A stretch of 64,000 bases of DNA from Phenylobacterium sp. Root1290 (GTDB lineage Bacteria; Pseudomonadota; Alphaproteobacteria; Caulobacterales; Caulobacteraceae), in the NCBI RefSeq assembly GCF_001425305.1, contig NZ_LMEE01000003.1, positions 248,001 to 312,000 on the forward strand, read 5' to 3'. Every line of letters starts with the position of its first letter. Positions within the stretch are counted from its first letter, which is position 1. The notes under the pieces were generated by a model. The model saw nothing but the letters and a program-made list of their open reading frames with translations. It did not search any database and was not told the origin of the DNA. Positions 17,170 through 25,430 of this stretch are shown in pieces. A program made the position numbers and the translations under genes.

Positions 17170-19200
17170 ATGGGCAGACCAGGAACCGGCGCCGCACGCG
17201 CCATCGCCCTCGTCGGCGCGGCGGGAGCCGGTAAGACAACCCTCATGGAAGCCATGCTGTTCGCGGCCGGCGCCATTGCGCGCCAGGGCGAGGTGGGCGC
17301 GGCCAGCGTCGGCGACGCCAGCCCCGAGGCGCGATCGCGCGGCCAGTCCATCGAGTTCAACATCGCGGGCTTCGAGTTCATGGGCGACCGCTATGCGGTG
17401 ATCGACTGCCCCGGATCGCCCGAGTTCGCCGGGACCGAGGACTATGTGCTGCCGGCGGTCGACCTGGCGATCATCGTCGCCGATCCGAACCCGACGCGGG
17501 CGCACCTGCTGCAGCCGATCTTCAAGGAGCTGGAGGCGCGGCGGGTTCCGCACGCGGTGTTCGTCAACAAGATCGACCAGGCGCGCGGCGGGCTGGACGA
17601 GCTGATGGCCGCCCTTGTCCCGGCCTCGGGGAACCGGCTGGTGGCGCGGCAGATCCCGCTGGTCGAGAAGGAGCACGTCACTGGATTCGTCGATCTGGCG
17701 CTGGAGCGGGCCTTCGTCTACCGGCCCGGCCAGCCGAGCCAGCAGGTCGACCTTGCCGGCGACGTCGCGGCGCTGGAGGCCGATGCGCGGTTCCACATGC
17801 TGGAGCAGTTGGCCGACTTCGACGACGAACTGATGGAGCAGCTGCTCTCGGACCTCAGCCCCAGCCAGGACGCGGTGTTCGCCGACCTGGTGGCGGACCT
17901 CGCCCAGGGGCTGATCACCCCGGTGTTCTTCGGCTCGGCGCTGAACGGGTTCGGGATCCGGCGGCTGCTGAAGGCGCTGCGGCACGAGACGCCGGACGTG
18001 ATGGCGGCGGCGGCGCGGATGGGGCTGGACGGGCCCTGCGCTTATGTCTTCAAGACCTCGTACGCCGGTCAGGCCGGCAAGATCGCCTATGCCCGCGTGA
18101 TGCAGGGCGAACTGGCCGACGGCCAGGAGCTGACGCTGAGCGCCGGAGACAAGGGGCGGGCCGGCGGGCTGACGAGCTTCTCATCGCCGGCCGGCCGCAA
18201 GACCGACAAGGCGCTGGAGGGCGAGGTGGTCGCCATCGGCAAGCTGGAGGCGGCGATGCCGGGCATGGTGGTGTCGATGGACGGCAAGGCGCGGGCGCCG
18301 GCCGAACCGGCGTTCCCGCCGGCGACGCTCTACTCGATGTCGATCTCGGCCAAGGACCGCAAGGACGACGTGCGGCTGTCGGCGGCGCTGACCAAGCTGG
18401 CCGAGGAGGATCCGGCGATGGTCATCGCTCAGGATCCGGCCACCCAGGAGACGATCATCTCCGGCCGCGGCGAGGCCCACCTGCAGGTGGTGCTGGAGCG
18501 GCTGAAGCGGCGGTTCGGGGTCGAGGCGGCGACCGGCCGGCCGAAGGTCTCGTACCAGGAGAGCCTGCGCAAACCCGTCACCCAGCGGGGGCGGCACAAG
18601 AAGCAGACCGGCGGCCATGGGCAGTTCGGCGACGTGGTGCTGGAGATCCGGCCGCGGGCGCGGGGCGAGGGCTTTTCGTTCACCCAGAAGATCACCGGCG
18701 GGGTGGTGCCCAAGCAGTGGATCCCCTCGGTCGAGCAGGGCGTGCGCGACGCCATGGAGCGGGGCGCTTTCGGGTTTCCGGTGACCGACGTCGAGGTGGT
18801 GCTGGTCGACGGTTCGTACCACAGCGTCGACTCCTCCGAGATGAGCTTCCGGGCCGCCGGACGGCTGGCGATGAGCGAGGGCCTGCGGGCGGCCGCGCCC
18901 TATCTGCTGGAGCCGGTCGAGAAGCTGACCATCCACGCGCCGCAGGCCTCGACCTCGAAGATCACCCAGGCGGTGTCGGCGCGGCGCGGGCAGATCCTGG
19001 GCTTCCAGCCGCGCGAGGGCTGGAGCGGTTGGGACGAGATCGAGGTCTGCCTACCCAGGGCCGAGCGACAGGATCTGATCATGGAGCTGCGCGGCCTGAC
19101 CCAGGGGCTGGGCGAGTTCACCGCGCAGTTCGACCACATGGCCGAGCTGCCCGGCAAGCTGGCCGAGCAGGTGACGAAGGGCGAGCAGCACGTGGCCTAG
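17170..19200 (+). CDS. Elongation factor G-like GTPase (EF-G paralogue)
   Basis: This 676-residue protein has the full EF-G domain order: GTPase domain, beta-barrel domain II, domain III, domain IV (GSYHSVDSSEMSF loop) and domain V. G1 is GAAGAGKT (residues 16-23), G4 is NKID (133-136) and G5 is GSAL. The G3 motif is DCPGS (79-83) instead of DTPGH, so the catalytic His is Ser, and switch I reads RGQSI where EF-G has RGITI. It is therefore a divergent paralogue, unlikely to be the main translocase. ATG 17170 is preferred over the TTG at 17155 because the GGGAGGG ribosome site (17158-17164) lies between them. No ribosomal genes are nearby. Confidence 0.88.
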   Translation: MGRPGTGAARAIALVGAAGAGKTTLMEAMLFAAGAIARQGEVGAASVGDASPEARSRGQSIEFNIAGFEFMGDRYAVIDCPGSPEFAGTEDYVLPAVDLAIIVADPNPTRAHLLQPIFKELEARRVPHAVFVNKIDQARGGLDELMAALVPASGNRLVARQIPLVEKEHVTGFVDLALERAFVYRPGQPSQQVDLAGDVAALEADARFHMLEQLADFDDELMEQLLSDLSPSQDAVFADLVADLAQGLITPVFFGSALNGFGIRRLLKALRHETPDVMAAAARMGLDGPCAYVFKTSYAGQAGKIAYARVMQGELADGQELTLSAGDKGRAGGLTSFSSPAGRKTDKALEGEVVAIGKLEAAMPGMVVSMDGKARAPAEPAFPPATLYSMSISAKDRKDDVRLSAALTKLAEEDPAMVIAQDPATQETIISGRGEAHLQVVLERLKRRFGVEAATGRPKVSYQESLRKPVTQRGRHKKQTGGHGQFGDVVLEIRPRARGEGFSFTQKITGGVVPKQWIPSVEQGVRDAMERGAFGFPVTDVEVVLVDGSYHSVDSSEMSFRAAGRLAMSEGLRAAAPYLLEPVEKLTIHAPQASTSKITQAVSARRGQILGFQPREGWSGWDEIEVCLPRAERQDLIMELRGLTQGLGEFTAQFDHMAELPGKLAEQVTKGEQHVA

Positions 19201-20126
19201 TGCTTGCCGCGGTCGCGGCCGAAGTTGGGTTCGGCGCTTTCCTGGCCGGCGGCGATGATGCCGCGGCGGATTTCGCGGGTGCGGCTGAAGAGGTCGTAGA
19301 GCTTGTCGGCCTCGCCCCAGCGGATGGCGCGTGACAGCGCCTGGAGGTCCTCGGTGAAGCGGCCGAGGATCTCCAGCACCGCGTCCTTGTTGGCGACGAA
19401 GACGTCGCGCCACATGGTCGGGTCGGACGCGGCGATGCGGGTGAAGTCGCGGAAGCCGCCGGCCGAGTACTTCATCACCTCGGCCTGGGTGACCTCTTCC
19501 ATGTCGGCCGCGGTGCCGACGATGTTGTAGGCGATCAGGTGGGGCAGGTGGCTGGTGACGGCCAGGACCAGGTCGTGATGGCCGGCGTCCATCTGTTCGA
19601 CATTGGCGCCCAGAGCGCGCCAGAACTCGGCCAGGCGGCCGGTGGCCTCGACATAGGCCTCATCGTCGCGCGGCTGCGGCGTCAGGATCACCCAGCGGTT
19701 CTGGAACAGCTCGGCGAGGCCGGCGTCGGGGCCGGAGTGCTCGGTGCCGGCGATCGGGTGGCCGGGAATGACGAAGACGTTGTCCGGCAGGGCCTTGGAC
19801 AGGGCGTCGGCGACCGAGCCCTTGACCGAGCCGACGTCGGTGACAGTGGCGCCGGGCTTCAGCGCGGCGGCGGCGGCCTGGGCGGCCTGACCCATGGCGA
19901 GGACCGGGACGGCCAGGACCACGAGGTCGGCGTCCTTCACCGCTTGGGCGATGTCGCCGGTGACCTCGTCGGCGTAACCGAGTTCGAGAATGCGGGCGCG
20001 GTGAGCCTCGCTGGCGTCGGCGACGAAGACGTGGCCGACGGCGCCGGCCTCGCGGGCGGCGCGGATGACGGACGAGCCGATCAGCCCGCAGCCGATCAAC
20101 GCCATGCGCGGATAGATCACGCTCAT
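19197..20126 (-). CDS. tyrC: Prephenate/arogenate dehydrogenase
   Basis: A 309-residue NAD(P)-dependent dehydrogenase of tyrosine synthesis. The Rossmann motif is GCGLIGSS (residues 12-19); the catalytic His region is HPIAGTEHSG (about 133-142), and the helical C-terminal domain includes AVTSHLPHLIAY. It decarboxylates prephenate or arogenate oxidatively; the cofactor and substrate preference cannot be read from sequence. Its ATG overlaps the hisC stop by four bases, and it is the last gene of a chorismate mutase-hisC-dehydrogenase operon. Its stop overlaps the EF-G-like stop as CTAG. Symbol tyrC follows use for cyclohexadienyl dehydrogenases and could equally be tyrA. Confidence 0.9.
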   Translation of the reverse strand: MSVIYPRMALIGCGLIGSSVIRAAREAGAVGHVFVADASEAHRARILELGYADEVTGDIAQAVKDADLVVLAVPVLAMGQAAQAAAAALKPGATVTDVGSVKGSVADALSKALPDNVFVIPGHPIAGTEHSGPDAGLAELFQNRWVILTPQPRDDEAYVEATGRLAEFWRALGANVEQMDAGHHDLVLAVTSHLPHLIAYNIVGTAADMEEVTQAEVMKYSAGGFRDFTRIAASDPTMWRDVFVANKDAVLEILGRFTEDLQALSRAIRWGEADKLYDLFSRTREIRRGIIAAGQESAEPNFGRDRGKH

Positions 20127-21253
20127 GCGGCGGGTCCCTTCATGAATTCGGCCAGAGCCTCGACCACGGCGCGGTTGTGCGCTTCCAGGCCGATGGTGAT
20201 GCGCAGGTGGTTGGGCAGGCCGTAGCCGGCCACGTAGCGGACGATCAGGCCGCGGGCGCTGAGGAAGGCGTCGGCCTCCTTGGCGGTCTTGCCCGGCGTG
20301 GTGGGGAAGCCGACCAGCACGAAGTTGGCGGCCGAGGGCAGGGGCTCGAGGCCCAGGCCGCCGAGCTGTTGGGCCAGCCACGGCCGCCACTGATTCACGA
20401 GGGCCAGCGAGCGGCGCTGGAAGTCGTCGTCGCCGAGCGCGGCGACAGCGGCGAGCTGGGCCGGGATGTTGACGTTGAACGGCAGGCGGATGCGGTCGAC
20501 GGCGGCGGCCATCTCCGGCGGCATGTAGGCCCAGCCGACGCGCAGCGCGGCAAGGCCGTGCAGCTTGGAGAAGGTGCGGGTGACGACGACGTTCTCGAAT
20601 TCGCGGACCATCGACATGCCGTCTTCGTAGGCCGGGTCATCGCAGAACTCGGCATAGGCGCCGTCGAGGCAGAGGACGACGCTGGGCGGCAGGCCGGCGT
20701 GCAGGCGGCGGATCTCCTCGCCCGAGTTCCAGGCGCCGGTCGGGTTGGCCGGGTTGGCGACGAAGACGATGCGGGTGCGCTTGTCGACCAGCTTGAGCAA
20801 CTCGTCGACGTCGATGCGGTAGCCGGGCTCGGGGGCCATGCGGACTTCCGCCTGGCAGGCCCGCGCGCCGATGGCGTAGGCGCCGAAGCCGAACTCGCCC
20901 TGGACGATGTTGTCGCCCGGCTCGAGGAAGGTCTGGTTGAGCAGCTGGAAGATCTCGTCCGAGCCGCAGCCGAACAGCAGGCGATCGGGCTCCAGGCCAT
21001 AGGTCGCCTCCAGCGCTGCGCGCAGGATGGTCGAGCGCCCGTCCGGGTACATCTGCAGCTGGTCGAAGGCGGTGGAGAAGGCCTCGCGCGCGGCGGGGCT
21101 GGAGCCGAGGATGTTCTCGTTGGCCGACAGTTTCAGCGGATGCTCGACCCCGTCGACCTGCGACTTGCCCGGCACATAGGGGGCGATGTCGAGGATGCCC
21201 GGCTTGGGCGTCGGGCGCGAGGCGGAGGCGCGGTCGAGAACGGTGTCGGACAT
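20123..21253 (-). CDS. hisC: Histidinol-phosphate / aromatic aminotransferase
   Basis: A 376-residue class I/II PLP aminotransferase of the HisC family. Motifs visible are KLSANENILG (residue 41 on), GCGSDEIF (95-102), NPANPTG (167-173) and the Schiff-base Lys230 in RTFSKLHGLAALRVG. Its position between chorismate mutase and prephenate dehydrogenase argues that it mainly transaminates phenylpyruvate, 4-hydroxyphenylpyruvate or prephenate, as HisC-family enzymes (HisH-type) do in many alphaproteobacteria; it might serve histidine synthesis as well. It sits 45 bases after the chorismate mutase stop and is coupled to the dehydrogenase by an ATGA overlap. Confidence 0.88.
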   Translation of the reverse strand: MSDTVLDRASASRPTPKPGILDIAPYVPGKSQVDGVEHPLKLSANENILGSSPAAREAFSTAFDQLQMYPDGRSTILRAALEATYGLEPDRLLFGCGSDEIFQLLNQTFLEPGDNIVQGEFGFGAYAIGARACQAEVRMAPEPGYRIDVDELLKLVDKRTRIVFVANPANPTGAWNSGEEIRRLHAGLPPSVVLCLDGAYAEFCDDPAYEDGMSMVREFENVVVTRTFSKLHGLAALRVGWAYMPPEMAAAVDRIRLPFNVNIPAQLAAVAALGDDDFQRRSLALVNQWRPWLAQQLGGLGLEPLPSAANFVLVGFPTTPGKTAKEADAFLSARGLIVRYVAGYGLPNHLRITIGLEAHNRAVVEALAEFMKGPAA

Positions 21254-21298
21254 GGGTGCGGCGGCGGGGGCTCGGCGGCGATGGGAGGGAGCGCCGTC

Positions 21299-22105
21299 TT
21301 ACACGTCGATCGGCGCCGGCGCAGCCCCGATGACTCCGGTCAGGCGGCCCGGCGCGCGGGCGAGGCGTTCGTCGCCCGCCTGGTAGAAGCCCATGAGGGC
21401 GAACAGCTTGAGGCCGCCGGCCTCGGCGATCAGGTCGCCGGCGACGCCGTCGCGGCCGAGCGCGTCCTCGATGGCCTGGGCCGTGCCGCCCGCGTCGGTC
21501 ACCCAGTAGGTCAGGTCGGCGCCGGTCGGTTCGACCTCGACCTCGGCGACGGCGAGCGCGGTGTTCGGGCCCCAGGCTGCGAGGCAGGGCAGGGCGGCGA
21601 ACACCTTGAGCTTGGGCTCGGCCAGCAGGCGGCCCCACCACGGCGTGTCCGACGAGAGGGCGAGCACGGCGACGCCGCCGAGGGTCTTGGCGCCGGCGAT
21701 GGCGTCCTCGGGCTTGGCGACCTGCCGCAGGGACGGGGCGGCGCCGAAGCGCAGGCGCGCGCCTTCGACCGCACGGCCAGGGTCACGGCCGCCGAAGACC
21801 GAGATGTGGAACGGGCCCTGACGCGACAGGCTGTCGCCGATCAGTTCGCGCCAGATGCGGACGACCAGGCTGGGACGGGCGGCGTTGCGCGGCTTGTCGA
21901 GCAAGGTGCGCAGGAGCTGGGCCTCGCGGCCGGGGCGCAGGGCGAACTTGTAGGCGTCGCCCGCGGCGGCCTTGGCGGCGGCGACCTGCACGGCCAGACC
22001 CGCACGCTCGTCCACCAGGGCCAGCAACTGGGCGTCGATCGCATCGATGCGCGCGCGGACGGCCTCGAGGGTGGGCGGAGCGGACTTGGGATCGGCCTTG
22101 GCCAT
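21299..22105 (-). CDS. Chorismate mutase (AroQ) with extra C-terminal domain
   Basis: A 268-residue protein. Residues about 12-100 form an all-helical AroQ chorismate mutase (EAVRARIDAIDAQLLALVDERAGLAVQVAAAK and the following helices with RPGREAQLL). Residues about 105-268 are a second alpha/beta domain starting HISVFGG, reminiscent of a decayed prephenate-dehydratase-like or periplasmic-binding fold but without clear catalytic motifs. The start at 22105 has GGGGGAAAG before it; a longer upstream frame is not supported. It begins the aromatic operon and converts chorismate to prephenate, the substrate of the downstream dehydrogenase. The C-terminal domain may be an allosteric sensor; this is a guess. 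Confidence 0.85.
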   Translation of the reverse strand: MAKADPKSAPPTLEAVRARIDAIDAQLLALVDERAGLAVQVAAAKAAAGDAYKFALRPGREAQLLRTLLDKPRNAARPSLVVRIWRELIGDSLSRQGPFHISVFGGRDPGRAVEGARLRFGAAPSLRQVAKPEDAIAGAKTLGGVAVLALSSDTPWWGRLLAEPKLKVFAALPCLAAWGPNTALAVAEVEVEPTGADLTYWVTDAGGTAQAIEDALGRDGVAGDLIAEAGGLKLFALMGFYQAGDERLARAPGRLTGVIGAAPAPIDV

Positions 22106-22288
22106 ACTTTCCCCCGAAAACGAAGGTTCGGCGCATAGGTCATCGCAGACGATGGCGCAATAGGCCCCTTCGCCGCAAAAAAGTTGCACGGGAAACCGGT
22201 TGTCCAGGCTGGCGGCTTGAGTGCGCTGAAGGCTCGTTTCAGAGTGACGCGGGGCAAGGCGCGGGCGGCGCCGAAACGGGGGTATGTG

Positions 22289-23536
22289 ATGGGCGTCGAT
22301 CGTCGGACTTTCCTGAGCGGTGTGGCTGGAACGGGGCTGGCGGCGACGCTTGGCGCGAGCGCCGCGGCCCAGACGGATGGACTGACCAAGATCACCGGCG
22401 CGGCGGTCCCGATCTCTCGCGAGGAGCGTCTGGCGCGCGTGGCCAAGGCGCAGCGGCTGATGAAGGCGCAAGGCCTGTCGGCGTTGATCGTCGAGCCGGG
22501 CGCGTCGCTGACCTATTTCACCGGCGTGCGCTGGTGGCGCAGCGAACGGGTCACTGCGGCGATCATTCCGGTCGAGGGCGACCTGCTGATCGTCACGCCG
22601 CACTTCGAGGAGCCTTCGGTGCGCGAGACCCTGTCGGTTCCCGGCGAGGTGCGGGTCTGGCAGGAGGACGAGGACCCGGCCCTGGTCGTCGCCGACTGGC
22701 TGAAGGCCAGGAAGCTGGCGGGCGGCAAGATCGGCGTCGAGGAGACGGTCCGCTTCTTCGTCCATGATGGCCTGGCGCGGCGACTGCCCGATGCGAAATT
22801 CGTCTCAGGCGCCGACGTCGTGCGCGGATGCCGGATGATCAAGTCGCCGGCCGAACTGGCGCTGATGCAGCTGGCGGCCGACGTCACCCTCGCGGCCTAC
22901 CGCTACACCCACGGAAAGGTCCAGCGCGGGATGACCCACGCCGACGTCGGGGCGATCATGAACAAGGCGACCCGCGCGCTGGGCGGTTCGCCGGAGTTCG
23001 AGATGGTCCTGGTCGGCGCGGACGCGGCCCTGCCGCACGGTTCGGAGAAGCCGCAGGTCGTTCGCGAGGGCGAGGTGGTGCTGATGGACTGCGGTTGCAC
23101 GGTGGAGGGCTATCAGTCGGACATCTCGCGCACCTTCGTATTTGGAGAGCCGACCGCCGCGCAGCGCAAGGTGTGGAACGAGGTGGCGCGCGGCCAGCAG
23201 ATCGCCTTCGAGACCGCCCAGGTGGGCGTGGCCGCCGGCGCCGTCGACGACGCGGTGCGGCGCTACTACGAGAGCCTGGGCTATGGGCCGGACTACGGCC
23301 TGCCGGGCCTGTCGCACCGGACCGGGCACGGGATCGGCCTGGACGGTCATGAGCCGATCAACTTCGTCCGCGGCGAGGCGACGAAGCTGGCGCCGGGCAT
23401 GTGCCTGTCGAACGAGCCGGGGCTCTACCTGCCCGGCCAGTTCGGGGTGCGGCTGGAGGACTGCCTCTATATGACCGAGCAGGGACCGCGCTGGTTCTCC
23501 AAACCGCCGACCGCGATCGACCGGCCGATGGGCTGA
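22289..23536 (+). CDS. Tat-exported M24 metallopeptidase (Xaa-Pro aminopeptidase-like)
   Basis: A 415-residue protein beginning with a twin-arginine signal (DRRTFLSG, then a hydrophobic stretch ending ASAAAQT). After a creatinase-type N-terminal domain, the pita-bread fold provides the metal ligands: two Asp in LMDCGCTVEGYQSDISRTF, His in HRTGHGIGLDGHE, Glu in LSNEPGLY and a last Glu in VRLEDC. It is predicted to be a periplasmic di-metal peptidase cutting Xaa-Pro bonds. The start is ATG 22289 (GTG 22286 also possible) because the Tat motif follows at once; the upstream in-frame extension is not signal-like. Confidence 0.88.
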   Translation: MGVDRRTFLSGVAGTGLAATLGASAAAQTDGLTKITGAAVPISREERLARVAKAQRLMKAQGLSALIVEPGASLTYFTGVRWWRSERVTAAIIPVEGDLLIVTPHFEEPSVRETLSVPGEVRVWQEDEDPALVVADWLKARKLAGGKIGVEETVRFFVHDGLARRLPDAKFVSGADVVRGCRMIKSPAELALMQLAADVTLAAYRYTHGKVQRGMTHADVGAIMNKATRALGGSPEFEMVLVGADAALPHGSEKPQVVREGEVVLMDCGCTVEGYQSDISRTFVFGEPTAAQRKVWNEVARGQQIAFETAQVGVAAGAVDDAVRRYYESLGYGPDYGLPGLSHRTGHGIGLDGHEPINFVRGEATKLAPGMCLSNEPGLYLPGQFGVRLEDCLYMTEQGPRWFSKPPTAIDRPMG

Positions 23537-23608
23537 CATCCTGCTGACAGGTTTTGGCGCCGGGAGCGGCGATGATGCGTTTCGTCATCGCGGGTCTGGA
23601 GTATCGCC

Positions 23609-24187
23609 ATGGGCAAACACATCGCCTTCATCGTCATCGACAATTTCGCCGACTGGGAGCACGCGCAGCTGAGCGCCGCTGCCCGCACCTATTTCGACGG
23701 GGCGACGTCGTTCCACACGCCGGGCGGGCGGCCGGTCACCTCGATGGGCGGCATGACCATCAATCCCGGATCGGCCATCGAGGACCTGACCCCAGACGCC
23801 TACGACGCCCTGGTCGTGGTCGGATCGGACGGATGGACCGGCGACGACGCGCCGGACATCGCCCCCGTGCTGCGGGCCGCAGACGAGGCCGGCAAGGTGG
23901 TGGGGGCGATCTGCGCCGGAACGGTGGCGGCGGCCCGCGCGGGCCTGCTGGACAGCCGGCGGCACACCTCCAACGCGCTTGATTTCATGCGCCACTACAG
24001 CCCCGGCTATCGCGCCTGGGACCTTTATGTCGACACGCCGGCGGCGGTGCGCGACGGGACGCTGGTGACGGCGGCCGGCTCGGCGCCGGTCACCTTCACG
24101 ATCGAGGTGCTAGGCGCGCTGCATCCCGAGCGGGCCGACAGTCTGGCGCAGTTCCGGGCGATGTGCGCGGCCGAGCTGACGGGGTGA
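23609..24187 (+). CDS. DJ-1/PfpI family protein
   Basis: A 192-residue protein of the DJ-1/PfpI (class I amidotransferase-like) superfamily. The nucleophile elbow Cys is in GAICAGTVAAARAGLLD (about residue 98), with HTSNALDFM following as in YdeA/YoaZ-like members. A catalytic His is not obvious directly after the Cys, so it may be a redox sensor or glyoxalase-like protein rather than a protease. It lies 72 bases after the M24 peptidase gene and could share its transcript. Its stop is 21 bases from the second composite repeat. Confidence 0.8.
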   Translation: MGKHIAFIVIDNFADWEHAQLSAAARTYFDGATSFHTPGGRPVTSMGGMTINPGSAIEDLTPDAYDALVVVGSDGWTGDDAPDIAPVLRAADEAGKVVGAICAGTVAAARAGLLDSRRHTSNALDFMRHYSPGYRAWDLYVDTPAAVRDGTLVTAAGSAPVTFTIEVLGALHPERADSLAQFRAMCAAELTG

Positions 24188-24208
24188 TCTGGCGGCGAGC
24201 GCCGCACC

Positions 24209-24341
24209 GTTGTCATCCCGGTTTGCGTAGCAAGACCGGGACCCATGAACACCGGGTTCGGCAGGCAAACCCGCCGTCCCAATCCGCATGCTCAGCGCGA
24301 ATGGGTCCCGGACAAGCCCTTTGGGCTTTCCGGGATGACAC
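24209..24341 (-). repeat. Composite palindromic intergenic repeat, copy 2 (inverted)
   Basis: The same two-module element as at 13996-14133, read on the opposite strand. From the minus strand it starts GTGTCATCCCGGAAAGC and ends CAAACCGGGATGACAAC. The inner stem of module 1 is AGCCC/GGGCT here versus AGCGC/GCGCT in copy 1, a compensated change that keeps pairing. The spacer is different but keeps its own CGGGTT/AACCCG stem. It lies between the convergent DJ-1 and DUF2125 genes. Confidence 0.85.
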
Positions 24342-24362
24342 GTTTTGGAGCGGCGGACGGGC

Positions 24363-25430
24363 CTAGTAGACCTTCGGCGCGGGGCCGATGGCGACCGGGC
24401 CGAGGGTGGTCTGGCCAGCCTGGAAGGTGACGTTGGCGCGGGCGACGTCGTCATTGCCCTGGCGGGCGGCGGTGACCGCGGACGCGGCGATGGCGGCCTC
24501 GGGGCGGATCACGCCGGTCTCGGCCATGGCGCCCAGCGCCTTGGGCGCCTCGCGCAGGGTCACGTCGAGCGAACCGTTGAGCCGGCCGTCATAGCCAACG
24601 CTGAGCACGCCCGATTGAGCGCCGATCACCGCCTCGCCCGCGGTGATCCCGGCCTGGCGCACGGTCATGCGGCCGCCGGCCGTGGTCCAAGCCTGCACGG
24701 CCTGCGGCCAGTTGGCGCCCTGGAAGGCGCTGACCTTGGAGAGGATCGAATCCCAGGAGATCGAGATCGGCTTGTCGCCGGCGATCCGGGCGAACAGGCC
24801 CGAGAGCCGGGCGACCCCGGCGTCGACCTTGAAGAACACCGCGGCCTGGTCGTCGGGACCGGGACGCAGGTGGAACTCGACCTTGTCGGCCGCTGACAGC
24901 GCAAACGGCTGGGCGCCCGGCGTCGGCGCGAAGGCCAGCTTGGTCCCTTCGAACGAGAAGTTCGGCAGCGGCTTGTCCAGACCCGACAGGCTGGCGTGGA
25001 TGACGTCGCCCTTGACGCTGACCGGGCCGCCGACCGGCCGGGTGAAGGTCAGGCCTTGGGGCGTGGCCAGCACCCAGGTCGACAGGCCGTGCATGAAGGC
25101 CTGGCCCTCCAGCTTCGGCGCGGCGAGCGCCCAGCCGGACGGTTCGCGAATGCGGGCGTCGTCGAGCTGGATGTTCAGTCGGAACGGGTAGCCGTAGATG
25201 CGCTGGTTGCTCCAGGCGACGTCGTAGCCGGCCTTGCGCAGCTGGGCGGCGCCGGCGTCCAGGCGCTTGCCGGCCTCGCCGCGCGCATAGACCCAAAGGC
25301 CGCTCCAGGCGATCGCGGCCACCCCGGCGATGATGAACGGGATGTAGAGCCCTGCGCGGCGGGGTTTGCGATGATGCGCCGGATCGGGCACACGGGAGGC
25401 AGGCGGGGTGGATTTTTCGCGGCGGGCCAT
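24363..25430 (-). CDS. DUF2125 family membrane-anchored protein
   Basis: A 355-residue protein with a basic N-terminus, one membrane helix at about residues 28-48 (YIPFIIAGVAAIAWSGLWVYA) and a long periplasmic beta-rich part. The WSNQRIYGYPFRLNIQLDDARI stretch (about 73-94) is typical of DUF2125, an alphaproteobacterial envelope family of unknown function. Its ATG overlaps the divergent ChaC ATG by two bases and has no visible ribosome site; a GTG at 25391 (residue 14, still before the helix) is a possible alternative. Its stop lies 21 bases from a composite repeat. Confidence 0.83.
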   Translation of the reverse strand: MARREKSTPPASRVPDPAHHRKPRRAGLYIPFIIAGVAAIAWSGLWVYARGEAGKRLDAGAAQLRKAGYDVAWSNQRIYGYPFRLNIQLDDARIREPSGWALAAPKLEGQAFMHGLSTWVLATPQGLTFTRPVGGPVSVKGDVIHASLSGLDKPLPNFSFEGTKLAFAPTPGAQPFALSAADKVEFHLRPGPDDQAAVFFKVDAGVARLSGLFARIAGDKPISISWDSILSKVSAFQGANWPQAVQAWTTAGGRMTVRQAGITAGEAVIGAQSGVLSVGYDGRLNGSLDVTLREAPKALGAMAETGVIRPEAAIAASAVTAARQGNDDVARANVTFQAGQTTLGPVAIGPAPKVY

